DNA from: Acidobacteriota bacterium
Lineage (GTDB): Bacteria > Acidobacteriota > Vicinamibacteria > Vicinamibacterales > UBA2999
Direction: 5' to 3'
Assembly: GCA_963169195.1 (NCBI GenBank)
Contig: CAUJDN010000128.1
Coordinates: forward strand, 28,440-92,439
Length of the DNA: 64,000 nt
The translations under genes and the position numbers were made by a program. The notes beneath the pieces were generated by a model that did not search any database, was not told the DNA's origin, and saw only the letters and a program-made list of their open reading frames with translations. Shown here one piece after another: positions 8,999-17,498 of the stretch (position 1 is the stretch's first letter; each line of letters opens with the position of its first letter).

Positions 8999-11811
8999 CC
9001 GCCCCCTCTGCCACCGGTCCGATCCTCGTCGTGTATCCGTTCTGCCTCGATCACGTGGGGCACGGCAACATCCAGCGGATCCTCGCGATCGCCCGATATC
9101 TCGCCGGTCGCGGGTATCCCGTGGATCTCGTCTACCAGGGCAGCCCGACGGTGCCGCGTGTCGAAGCGCAGTACCACGGCTTCCGCCGGGTGATCGCCGT
9201 CGAGGGCGGTGCGGGCTCCAGCGAGGCCGCCTCCTGCGCCGCGCGCCTCGAGGCGTTCTACAGCGGCCGTGAACTGCCGCCGATCCACATGCGGCCTTCG
9301 GCGCCGCTCACGACGCTCGTGCGCGCCCTGATCGAGGCGGAGTCCTATCGGGCCGTCGTGGCCACCTACGCGTTCACGGCGCCGATCCTTGCCGGCTTGC
9401 GGCGTCGTGTCTTCACGATCTGCGACGTGCAGGACGTGATGCACGAGCACTCCGAGGCGTGCGCGCGCGCCACCGGCCGGGCCAGCAGCTTCACGATGCC
9501 GCCCGATACGGAGGCCTTCCTGTGGCGGCAGTGGGACGCGCTGGTCGCCATCACGCCCGACGACGAGGCACGGATGAGGCGCGATGTCACGCCGGGCCAG
9601 TACCTCGTGAGCGCGCGCCATGCCTCGCGGTGCGCCGCGGCGGCGGTGCCCGGTGCCGACGACGTGGCGCTGTACGCCGCCAGTGACAACCAGTCGAACG
9701 CGCAGGCCGCGGTATGGCTGCTCGGCGAGGTGTGGCCGCGCGTGAGGCAGGCGCGGCCGGGCGCGCGTCTGCGGATGGCGGGCCTCATCTGCAACGTGCT
9801 GCCGGACACGCTGCGGGCCACGCCCGGCCTCGAGCTGCTGGGATTCCGCGACGACATCAGCGACGACCTCGCCGCCGCGGGTGTGATCGTGGCTCCGTAT
9901 CTGTACGGCTCGGGCCTGAAGATCAAGGTCGTCGAGGCCGCATGCGCCGGCAAGGCCGTGGTGACCACGTCGTCGGGCCTCGCCGGCACCGGCCTCACGA
10001 TGGGCCGGGCAATCGAGGCACATGACGACCCGGGCGCCTTCGCCGAGGTACTGTCGGCCCTGCTGGCGGACGGGAGACGCCGCGCGGTCCTGGCCTCGCG
10101 CGCGCTGGAGGAGGCGTCGGCGTGCTTCTCCGAAGAGGCGTGCTACGAGCCGATCGACTTCCTGATCCGCGTCCATGGCACGCAGGCGTTGGCCTCCGCT
10201 TCGGCGGGGCTCTCGCCGGCTGCACTCGACCGTGCCCTGGCCGTCGTCGAACACGTGCGACCGGCACGCGTGGTGGTGTGGGGCAACGGTGCGTTCACGC
10301 GCGCGCTGGTGCCCGCGCTGTCGGCCAAGGGACCAGCCGCCGACCTCATCGTGGACGGCCGAGCGCCGGTGCCAGGCGTCAGTGTCGAAGGCATCACGGT
10401 CCTGCCGAAGGCGTCCTATACCTACGCCGCCGGCGACCTGATCGTGCTGGCCTCCGAGACGTTCGAGGCCGAGATGTGGCGCGACCTGGCCGCCTGTCGC
10501 GATGCCGGGGGCGACGTGCTGGGCCTCTGTCACGTGTCGTTCGTCAGCCGAGCGCTGCTTGGCCGGCTGCCCGGATCCGTGAGGCGGGTCCTTCACGCCG
10601 GGGCGCCGGCGACGACGCGCAGCGGCACGGCGGCGGGTGTGGTGCTGTGGGACGGCGGCGCGACGGCCGAGAGGTGGTGGCGTCTCTGCCGGCTCCATGC
10701 GCTCGCCGGGGCCGTGGCACGCCACGGCCTTCAGGCCGTCGTCGCGGTACCGCGAACACTCGCGGGGCGCGGCGATGTGCTGGACGCGTTCGACGGCCGT
10801 TCCCAGGTGCTGCCCGTCATCGAGCTCGACGGCCGCGCCCTCGACCACGCCGGCGCCGAAGACGGCGCCAGGGGTCTGGCGCGGACCGCGGCCCTCCTCG
10901 CGGCGGTGTCGTCGGAAGCCGTGAGTCGCCTGGCCCTTTCGTCCGACGACCGCGTGGTGCTCCTCGAGCCGTCGCTGGCGGACTTCCTCGCGATGAGCCG
11001 GCTGCTGGCCCATCGCCCGTCCCCGTCGGGCTCGCCGATCGTCGCGTGGATCAGCGATCTCGCGGCACCAGGAATGTCCGCCGCCGAGGCCGCGGCCCAC
11101 TGGCGTCTGGCGGTGCACGACCTTCGGGCGGCCGGGACGCCGCTCGGCCTCGTGACGACCGACTCCCGCACAGCCGCCGTCCTGAGCCGCGAGCTGCAGA
11201 CGGCCGTTGTCGCGCTCGGGCACCCGGTCGAGGCCGCGGACCACCGTAATCGCGACCGGTACCCGTCCATCGTGTGTCTCGGCTCGATGCCGGACCGGCC
11301 GGCGCGGGCGATTCTCAGCCGCCTCGTCGAGGCCACGAGTGCCGGTGGAACGCTGGCCGGCATGACGCTGGCCTGGCGGTCGGATCAGCAGGGCCGGAGC
11401 ACAGACGGCGGCCTCCGCGGGTCCCGCGGCCCTGCCACGCTACCCGGGATCCATCTGCTCGATGGAGCGCCGCTCGCGGTTGGTGAGGCGATTGCGGGCG
11501 CCTCGGTTGTCGTGCTGCTGGACGCGCCGGACGAAACCTGGGCGCCGGCCGCCCGCGCGATTGCGGCCGCCTCCGGCGTGCCGGTGCTGGCCCCGGCCGG
11601 GCCTGGCGACGCCGTGGCTCTCGTGCGCGCGGCCCTCGTTGGGGGCCGCTTGGCCTCTGGCGGCGACACCGCCAGCCACGTTCTCGATTGCCTGCTTCGG
11701 AGCGCGGGCGGCGATGCCGACCCGAGGTCCCGAGCGTGCGCCTTCACCGGGCCGTCCGCCGCCGCGCCTCGCGCGTCCCTGGGGGCCCTTGCCATGGAGA
11801 TCCCGTCATGA
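8995..11811 (+). CDS. Large multi-domain GT4 glycosyltransferase
   Basis: The protein has 938 residues. Its ATG overlaps the previous stop by four bases. Residues 1-390 are a GT4 enzyme: FCLDHVGHGNIQRI at the N-terminus, DNQSNAQAAVWLL, LLGFRDDISDDLAAAGVIVAP, YGSGLKIKVVEAACAGKAVV. Residues about 420-520 carry the Rossmann-like module (RVVVWGNGAFTR, LIVDGRAPVPG, IVLASETF). From about 540 to the end there is a second, degenerate GT-B-like part (VVLLEPSLADFL, PIVAWISDL, GIHLLDGAPL, ASVVVLLDAPDETW). The enzyme likely extends the flagellar glycan; the sugar used is unknown. It sits between the GT99-like gene and a methyltransferase, both overlapping it by 4 bp. Confidence 0.75.
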   Translation: MTAPSATGPILVVYPFCLDHVGHGNIQRILAIARYLAGRGYPVDLVYQGSPTVPRVEAQYHGFRRVIAVEGGAGSSEAASCAARLEAFYSGRELPPIHMRPSAPLTTLVRALIEAESYRAVVATYAFTAPILAGLRRRVFTICDVQDVMHEHSEACARATGRASSFTMPPDTEAFLWRQWDALVAITPDDEARMRRDVTPGQYLVSARHASRCAAAAVPGADDVALYAASDNQSNAQAAVWLLGEVWPRVRQARPGARLRMAGLICNVLPDTLRATPGLELLGFRDDISDDLAAAGVIVAPYLYGSGLKIKVVEAACAGKAVVTTSSGLAGTGLTMGRAIEAHDDPGAFAEVLSALLADGRRRAVLASRALEEASACFSEEACYEPIDFLIRVHGTQALASASAGLSPAALDRALAVVEHVRPARVVVWGNGAFTRALVPALSAKGPAADLIVDGRAPVPGVSVEGITVLPKASYTYAAGDLIVLASETFEAEMWRDLAACRDAGGDVLGLCHVSFVSRALLGRLPGSVRRVLHAGAPATTRSGTAAGVVLWDGGATAERWWRLCRLHALAGAVARHGLQAVVAVPRTLAGRGDVLDAFDGRSQVLPVIELDGRALDHAGAEDGARGLARTAALLAAVSSEAVSRLALSSDDRVVLLEPSLADFLAMSRLLAHRPSPSGSPIVAWISDLAAPGMSAAEAAAHWRLAVHDLRAAGTPLGLVTTDSRTAAVLSRELQTAVVALGHPVEAADHRNRDRYPSIVCLGSMPDRPARAILSRLVEATSAGGTLAGMTLAWRSDQQGRSTDGGLRGSRGPATLPGIHLLDGAPLAVGEAIAGASVVVLLDAPDETWAPAARAIAAASGVPVLAPAGPGDAVALVRAALVGGRLASGGDTASHVLDCLLRSAGGDADPRSRACAFTGPSAAAPRASLGALAMEIPS

Positions 11812-12854
11812 CCGCACTGTCCGATGTCCTCGCCGCCCTTGCTGCGCTGCCTGCCGACTGGCATGCCGCAGGCTGTCTCGAGATGCCGAACCTGGAGGCC
11901 CTGGCGCGGCACGCAGCCGCGCGGCGCCTCACGCATTCGGTCGAAACCGGCGCCGGTAAGAGCACGCTGCTCCTGTCGCACCTGAGCGAGCACCACACGG
12001 TGTTCGCCCTCGACGCCGGACAGAGCCTCACGCGCGTGGCCGACAGCACGCTGCTCAGGCGCGAGCGCGTCACGTTCATCGACGGCCCCTCGCAGCTGAC
12101 GCTGATGGCGCACCGGTTCACCGAGCCCATCCAGCTGGCGTTCATCGACGGGCCGCATGCATTCCCGTTTCCGAACCTCGAATACTGGAAGCTCTACCCG
12201 CACCTCGAGGCGGGCGGCCTGCTCGTCGTGGACGACATCCACATCCCGACCATCCGCCAGTTGTTCGACTTCCTGCGCGAGGACGCGATGTTCACGCTGC
12301 TCGAGACCGTGGGGAAGACCGCGTTCTTCGAGCGCACGGGCGCCGAGACGTTCTCGCCCGTCGAGGACGGCTGGTGGCTGCAGCAGTACAACACACGGCG
12401 GTTCCCGGTCCCGTACGACGACGCCTCCGCGCCCTGGGCGGCGCCGACCGGACTCGGCAGCGGCGACCCGACCGACGATCCCGAGGTGTACCGTTCCCGG
12501 CTGCTGCCGCTCATCGACGGATGGGTGGCGGCGGGGACGCGGGTGGCGATCTTCGGCATCGGCCCCCACACCGATCGTCTCCACCGCTACGTGCCGGAAC
12601 TCTCGCGGGTGAACCTGGTGGCCTATCTCGACTCGCATCCCGCGCAGCAGGGCACGCGCTACCGCGGTGTCGCGGTGCGGGCGCCCGAATGGGCCGGGGG
12701 TCGGGCCGACATCGTGTTGTGCTCGTCGTTCGCCCACGAGCTCGCGCAGCTTGCGCTGATGGATGCCGTTCCCGTGAAGGCCGTCCTCTCGCATCCGGTG
12801 TCCGCGGCGGCTCGTGCGACGCCCGCCACGCCGGCCGGTGGCCGGGCGGCATAG
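11808..12854 (+). CDS. SAM-dependent methyltransferase with Rossmann-like tail
   Basis: This 348-residue protein starts at ATG 11808 with GGAG upstream and overlaps the previous stop (ATGA). Residues 1-200 resemble class I methyltransferases of the Methyltransf_24 kind: SVETGAGKSTLLLSHL, HTVFALDAG, LAFIDGPHAFPFPNLEYW, LLVVDDIHIPTIRQL. The C-terminal part (about 240-330) is again the small Rossmann-like module (VAIFGIGPHTDRLH, YLDSHPAQQG, IVLCSSFAHE), resembling the C-terminal domain of sugar C-methyltransferases. It probably methylates a glycan sugar. It is the last gene of the maf operon and converges on the GT4 gene at 12949. Confidence 0.75.
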   Translation: MTALSDVLAALAALPADWHAAGCLEMPNLEALARHAAARRLTHSVETGAGKSTLLLSHLSEHHTVFALDAGQSLTRVADSTLLRRERVTFIDGPSQLTLMAHRFTEPIQLAFIDGPHAFPFPNLEYWKLYPHLEAGGLLVVDDIHIPTIRQLFDFLREDAMFTLLETVGKTAFFERTGAETFSPVEDGWWLQQYNTRRFPVPYDDASAPWAAPTGLGSGDPTDDPEVYRSRLLPLIDGWVAAGTRVAIFGIGPHTDRLHRYVPELSRVNLVAYLDSHPAQQGTRYRGVAVRAPEWAGGRADIVLCSSFAHELAQLALMDAVPVKAVLSHPVSAAARATPATPAGGRAA

Positions 12855-12948
12855 GCGACCGGGCCCAGGGTTCACACGCGACGTTCAGCCCGAGGATGTC
12901 GACGATCCGGGTGAAGCGCCCCCTCCGCACCGAGTCCGCCGTCAAGGA

Positions 12949-14097
12949 TCAGCCCCGGTACAGCCGGTCGAACTTGGCGAGCATTGCCGTCCAGTCGAAC
13001 CGGCGCTCGACGAGGGCACGCGCCCGGTGGACGACGCGACCCCGAAGGCGCATCGTGAGAACGCGGTGCAGGGTCGAGGCGACCGCCTCAGGGTTGTCGC
13101 TGTCGACGGTCCAGCCGGTGCCGTCGTCAGTGAGGAAGTCCTCGATGCCAGCCACGGCCCGCGCCACGACCGGCACGCCGAGGGCCATCGCTTCGAGCAC
13201 GGCCAGCCCCTGCCCCTCGTCGGACGACAGTGAGACGAACAGGTGCCATCGACGCACGTGGCCGACGACGTCGCGTACCTGCCCGGTGAGCCGGACGACC
13301 TCGTCGAGACCGTGCGTGCGGATCGCTTCCTGGATGGCCTGCGCGTAGGCGGGCTCAGCCACCGGCCCCACCAGTTCCAGCCGCGCCTCCGGATGGCGGC
13401 GGCGCAGCCGCGCGAACGCCTCGACCAGGGCCAGCTGGCCCTTGCGCGCCTCCAGCCGGCCGACGAAGCCGATGGTCGGCGGGCCGCCCGGTGTGGCATC
13501 GCCGAACGGCAGGCTTCGGAGATCGAGGCCCCACGGCAGGTACGTCAGACGCGCGCGGGGCACACCGTGCGCGACCAGCAGGCGCTCGTAGGCGCGGGCC
13601 GAGCACACCACGCGATCGGCGGCGCCGAACGCCCAGGCGTCGTGCACGTTCATCCACTGCGGACGACCAACGCCCCAGCTGTACATCTGCGCGACGAGGC
13701 GGGCCCGCGATCCGGCCCGCTTGCGGGCCACGGCTGCGAGGGCGGCGGGCACGCCGGCGTGTGTGTGAATGACGGCCGGCGCGACCTCGCCGACAATGGT
13801 CGTGAGCGCCTCGACGCCCTGCCAGAACCGCTCGGGTTCGCGGTGGAACGTCGCCGCGCGGCGGAGGACGACGCCGGCGCGGCGCAGCTGGGCGCGATAC
13901 GCCGGCCAATCGGCACAGGTCCCGCTGCGGCCCGTCGTCACGAGCGTGACGGGGCGCGTCCGTTGCTGCTCGATGGCGAGTGCCGTGATGACGCGGCCGG
14001 CGCCGCTCCACAGGAACGGCGCGACGTGCAGGACCGGCGCTGGCCCGCGGCCGGTCCGGCCGGCGCCCTCCGTCCCGCGACGGACGCGCACACTCAC
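12949..14097 (-). CDS. GT4 family glycosyltransferase
   Basis: The protein has 382 residues. GTG 14097 is chosen because it overlaps the upstream stop (GTGA) and gives a clean N-terminus (VLHVAPFLWSGAGRVITA); earlier frame is low-complexity. It shows the GT4 pattern: IHTHAGVPAALAA, GFVGRLEARKGQLALVEAF, GQVRDVVGHV, SSDEGQGLAVLEAMALGVPVVA. It is the last gene of the nonulosonic acid/motAB operon and probably acts in the cytoplasm on the same glycan. The sugar specificity cannot be told. Confidence 0.85.
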   Translation of the reverse strand: MSVRVRRGTEGAGRTGRGPAPVLHVAPFLWSGAGRVITALAIEQQRTRPVTLVTTGRSGTCADWPAYRAQLRRAGVVLRRAATFHREPERFWQGVEALTTIVGEVAPAVIHTHAGVPAALAAVARKRAGSRARLVAQMYSWGVGRPQWMNVHDAWAFGAADRVVCSARAYERLLVAHGVPRARLTYLPWGLDLRSLPFGDATPGGPPTIGFVGRLEARKGQLALVEAFARLRRRHPEARLELVGPVAEPAYAQAIQEAIRTHGLDEVVRLTGQVRDVVGHVRRWHLFVSLSSDEGQGLAVLEAMALGVPVVARAVAGIEDFLTDDGTGWTVDSDNPEAVASTLHRVLTMRLRGRVVHRARALVERRFDWTAMLAKFDRLYRG

Positions 14098-15245
14098 CCT
14101 GCCCTTCGGCCCACGGCCGGCAGCGCGTGTCCGTCGGCGTGGAGTGACTGTGCCCGCGCGACCGCCCAGGCCTGGTGGCTGACCACGAACTCCGGCACCG
14201 CCGCCGCGAGCGCCGTGAGGGTGCCGAGGGCCTCGCCGGCAGCCGCGTGCGCGCGCAGGTCCTCCTCGGCCGTCCGGACGCGCGTGGCATCGATGGGCTC
14301 CTGGCACGCCACCCAGATGCGGCGATGCCGGGTCCGGCCCATGTGCAGGCCCTGGGTCGTCAGGTCCTCGCGTCGCTTCTCGCCGGGCCTGAGGCCGATG
14401 ACGGCCAGCGGCGTCGGCCGATGACCTGCCGTGGCCTCGAGCGCAAGCACGCGCCTCGCGATGTCGCCGATGCGGACCGGCTCGCCCATGTCGAGCCAGT
14501 AGGTCTCGGCCCGTCGCGACAGCAGCGTGGCCTTCATCACCAGCGACACGGCCTCGTTGGCGGACATGAAGTAGCGGGTCGCCTCGAGATCGGTGACCGG
14601 TACCGGCTGGCCGCGGTGAATCGCCTCACGCATCACCTCCAGCACGCTGCCGCTGCTGCCGAGCACGTTGCCGAAGCGCACGACGACCGGCTGGAACGAC
14701 CGGCTGGCCCGCGTCATCACGGCCAGTTCGGCCAGTCGCTTGGTCGCGCCCATGACGCTGTGCGGCCGGGCGGCCTTATCCGACGAGATCAGGACGAAGC
14801 GGGCGCCCGCCTCGCGTGCGGCCTCGACCGCGGCCACCGACCCCAGCACGTTGACGCGTGACGCGGCGCAGACGGCACGCTCGACCATCGTGACGTGCTT
14901 GTACGCCGCGGCGTGGTAGACGACCTCGGGGCGGGCGGCCCGGAAGATCGGTCCCAGACCGCCGCCGGCGACGTCGGCGAGCACCACGTCCAGCGCAGCG
15001 CCATGCGCGTCGGTGACGATCTCGCGCTCGATCTGGAAGAGGCCGTGCTCGGACTGGTCGAGGAGCGTCAGGCGCGCGGGGCCGCAGGCGGCGATCTGGC
15101 GTGCGAGCTCGGCGCCAATCGATCCGGCGGCACCGGTGATGAGCACGCGGCGGCCCGCGAACGCCCGCCGGTCGGCGGCGGTCAGCAGCCGCCGCACGGG
15201 GCGGCCGAGGATCGTCTCGATCTCGCGGTCGGTGAGCGGCATCAT
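14094..15245 (-). CDS. UDP-sugar 4,6-dehydratase of the CapD/WbpM short type
   Basis: This 383-residue protein has no membrane part, so it equals the catalytic half of WbpM/CapD. TGAAGSIGAELARQ is the NAD(P) site. YHAAAYKHVTMVE and ISSDKAARPHSVMGATKR follow; the usual catalytic tyrosine is methionine in VMGATKR, as in WbpM. GNVLGSSGSV and GLRPGEKRREDL are also typical. Such enzymes turn UDP-GlcNAc into a 4-keto-6-deoxy sugar, the first step toward nonulosonic acids. Its ATG overlaps the motB stop and its stop overlaps the next GTG. A 59-bp piece of this gene type is repeated at 2023-2081. Confidence 0.85.
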   Translation of the reverse strand: MMPLTDREIETILGRPVRRLLTAADRRAFAGRRVLITGAAGSIGAELARQIAACGPARLTLLDQSEHGLFQIEREIVTDAHGAALDVVLADVAGGGLGPIFRAARPEVVYHAAAYKHVTMVERAVCAASRVNVLGSVAAVEAAREAGARFVLISSDKAARPHSVMGATKRLAELAVMTRASRSFQPVVVRFGNVLGSSGSVLEVMREAIHRGQPVPVTDLEATRYFMSANEAVSLVMKATLLSRRAETYWLDMGEPVRIGDIARRVLALEATAGHRPTPLAVIGLRPGEKRREDLTTQGLHMGRTRHRRIWVACQEPIDATRVRTAEEDLRAHAAAGEALGTLTALAAAVPEFVVSHQAWAVARAQSLHADGHALPAVGRRAG

Positions 15246-15997
15246 GGCGTGGTCCGGCCCGAGGGAGCCGGCTCCTCGGAGGCCGTCGTGGCCGGGTTCA
15301 GGATGACAACGTCCACGCGGCGGTTGCGGGCGCGGCCTTCGGGCGTGCCGTTGTCCGACCGTGGGTGGTATTCGGAGTAGCCGGCCGCCGACAGCCGATC
15401 GGGCGTGAGGCCGGCGGCGATGAAGAACGCCACGACCTCCGTGGCGCGCGCCGTCGACAGATCCCAGTTCGAGGTGAAGCGCGGCGTGTGGATGGGCGTG
15501 TCGTCGGTATGGCCCTCGATGCGCACGGCGTTGGGCAGCGCCTTCAGCACGCCGGCCACGCGCGCCATCAGCGCGGCGGCCACGCCCGAGAGTTCCGCAC
15601 TCCCCGTCTCGAACGAGAACGCTTCGGGGATGGCCAGGACCAGCCCGCGTCGGTCCTCGATGAGTTCCAGGCGCCCGGCCGCGAGATCGTCACCCAGCTC
15701 GCGGGCGAGGGCCTCACGCACGTCGGGCAGTTCCCGGCTGGCCGGATCGGGCTGGACCGGCGGCGGGGCCACGGCCTCGGCGTTCGCGGGTGGGACGGTT
15801 CCGGCGACGGCCGTGGGTTCGACCGCATCGGCCCCGATGGCGGCACGCATGCCCTCGGCCATACTGGGCAGGCGCGAGGCGTCCATGGCGGTCACGGCAT
15901 AGAGCGCGGTGAAGAACGCGAAGAGCAGCGTGACGAAGTCGGCATAGGGGATGACCCAGCGATCGTGGGACACCCGGCGGGCGCGGTGCGGCCTCAC
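15242..15997 (-). CDS. motB: Flagellar motor stator protein MotB
   Basis: The protein has 251 residues. A short basic N-terminus is followed by one membrane segment containing the proton-carrying aspartate (VIPYADFVTLLFAFFTALYA). A linker of low complexity leads to an OmpA/MotB peptidoglycan-binding domain (IEGHTDDTPIH, NWDLSTARATEV, GTPEGRARNRRVDV). With MotA it forms the ion channel that turns the motor. It overlaps motA upstream (ATGA) and the dehydratase gene downstream (ATGA), so it is translated as part of the sugar operon. It is short for MotB and may be a MotD-like form. Confidence 0.92.
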   Translation of the reverse strand: MRPHRARRVSHDRWVIPYADFVTLLFAFFTALYAVTAMDASRLPSMAEGMRAAIGADAVEPTAVAGTVPPANAEAVAPPPVQPDPASRELPDVREALARELGDDLAAGRLELIEDRRGLVLAIPEAFSFETGSAELSGVAAALMARVAGVLKALPNAVRIEGHTDDTPIHTPRFTSNWDLSTARATEVVAFFIAAGLTPDRLSAAGYSEYHPRSDNGTPEGRARNRRVDVVILNPATTASEEPAPSGRTTP

Positions 15998-16791
15998 GCG
16001 GCGCCCTCCTCCTTGTCCGCCGCCGTCTCACGCACGAATCCGCGCAGATGCGCCTCGACGACACGCGGGTGCAGCGCCTGGCGCAGCACGACGGCTCCCT
16101 CGGTGATGAGCTCGCGCTCCGCGGCGGCCTGTCGGGCGAGTGCGCGCAGGCGCGCGGCCAGCGGCAGCAGCACCAGGTTGGCCACGCCCACGCCGTACAC
16201 CGTGGCCACGAACGCCACCGCAATGCCCGCGCCGACGGCCGCGGGCGTCGCCAGGTTCTCCATCACGCGGATGAGCCCGAGCACCGCCCCCAGGATGCCG
16301 AGCGTGGGCGCATAGCCGGCGGCGGTCTCCAGCACGATCGCACACTCCTCGTCCACCTCCTCGGCGGCCCGACTGAAGGTCGAGAGCGCATGCCGGATCT
16401 CGTGGGCGTCCACGCCGTCGACGACGAGGCCGAGCGCGCGGGCGAGGAACGGGTCCGTGGTCGGGCCGATCTCGTTCTCGAGCGCGGCGCTGCCGCGCCG
16501 GCGCACGCGGACCGCGTACTGCTCGAAGCGGGCGACCAGCGCCTGCTCCGATCGAGAGACGTGGCGAAAGGTGCGGCGGACGGCGGCGCCGGCCCGGCGG
16601 AGCTGCGCCAGGGGAAAGCTGAGCAGGAGCGCAGCCGCCGAGCCGCCGAAGACGACCAGCGCCGCGGTCGGCTGCAGCAGCGCGCGGAGGCGCCCGCCCT
16701 CGGCCAGCTGCGCCGCCAGCACGACCGCCACGATGAGGCCCACGGCCGCCAGGGCCGCCATGTCACGGCCCGGCTTCGAGCGTGCGGTCAC
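15994..16791 (-). CDS. motA: Flagellar motor stator protein MotA
   Basis: The 265-residue protein starts at GTG 16791, which overlaps the stop of the cytidylyltransferase gene (GTGA) as at neighbouring junctions; a GTG at 16800 is possible. It has the MotA/ExbB layout: two N-terminal membrane segments (AALAAVGLIVAVVLAAQL and PTAALVVFGGSAAALLLSF), a long cytoplasmic part ending in YAPTLGILGAVLGLIRVMENL, and a fourth segment AVAFVATVYGVGVANLVLLP. With MotB it conducts ions and pushes on FliG. Its place between sugar genes is unusual. Confidence 0.92.
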   Translation of the reverse strand: MTARSKPGRDMAALAAVGLIVAVVLAAQLAEGGRLRALLQPTAALVVFGGSAAALLLSFPLAQLRRAGAAVRRTFRHVSRSEQALVARFEQYAVRVRRRGSAALENEIGPTTDPFLARALGLVVDGVDAHEIRHALSTFSRAAEEVDEECAIVLETAAGYAPTLGILGAVLGLIRVMENLATPAAVGAGIAVAFVATVYGVGVANLVLLPLAARLRALARQAAAERELITEGAVVLRQALHPRVVEAHLRGFVRETAADKEEGAA

Positions 16792-17498
16792 AGCCCGCAC
16801 GCTCCGGAAGCGAGCGGCCGGCCGCGCAGTCGGTCGGCTGCCTCGATGAAGGCAGCCAGCGGCGCGAGCGGCGCGCCATCACCGATGGCGCGATGCAGAT
16901 CGCGCATGGCGGCGAGATCGTCCGGCCAGTCAACGGTCAGGCGGATGTCCGGGCGGCGAAGCCGAGCCGGCGCGAGCGTCTCGATCCACACCGTGGGCCG
17001 GCCCCGCCGGAGGAAGGGTGTCACGTGCTCGCGGTCGTACGGATCCGCCGTGCTCTCGTGCGCCAGCCTGAGCGCGTCGGTGGTGCAGGCCTCCACGGCC
17101 GCACCGACCGGCAGGCCGTGCTCGCTCACGTAGTGGGCCCCCGTGCGGCACAGCAGATCGAGCGCGCGTCGCGGGGCCTCGAGATCGACGGCGGGATTGT
17201 CGGCGGTGGCGCGCACGACGTGCGTGAGCCCGAACGCCGCCGCCGCCTGGACGTACCGCGCCAGCACGTCGTTGACCGGCCCCCGGACGACGGGGATTGC
17301 GAGCGCGGCGGCCGCCTCGCACAGGGCGTCGTCCTCGCGCTGGTGCGTCGTCGCCAGGACGACGGGCAGGCCCGAGGTGGCGCCCAGCCGCGCCACGCAC
17401 TGCGCCAGAATTGGCCGCCCACCCAGCGTGGCCAGCACCTTTCCCGGGAAGCGGGCGGAACCCATCCGGGCCTGAAGGACAACGCCCGCGCGGATCAC
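16788..17498 (-). CDS. SpsF/NeuA-like CMP-sugar cytidylyltransferase
   Basis: The 236-residue protein starts at GTG 17498 with a GTGA overlap to the ATP-grasp gene. The N-terminus AGVVLQARMGSARFPGKVLA with GGRPILAQCVARL is typical of the SpsF branch of cytidylyltransferases (nucleotide-binding R-x-x-S/A-R-x-P-x-K). VVRATADNPAVDLE and YDREHVTPFLRR also match. The family activates nonulosonic acids with CTP to give CMP-sugars, and its place after NeuB and PseG-like genes supports that. The product would be the donor for Maf. Confidence 0.85.
   Translation of the reverse strand: MIRAGVVLQARMGSARFPGKVLATLGGRPILAQCVARLGATSGLPVVLATTHQREDDALCEAAAALAIPVVRGPVNDVLARYVQAAAAFGLTHVVRATADNPAVDLEAPRRALDLLCRTGAHYVSEHGLPVGAAVEACTTDALRLAHESTADPYDREHVTPFLRRGRPTVWIETLAPARLRRPDIRLTVDWPDDLAAMRDLHRAIGDGAPLAPLAAFIEAADRLRGRPLASGACGL

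Noticed and set aside
9366..9998. Minus-strand frame inside the GT4 fusion gene
   Set aside because: It is a shadow of the real gene; no ribosome site or recognisable domain is present.
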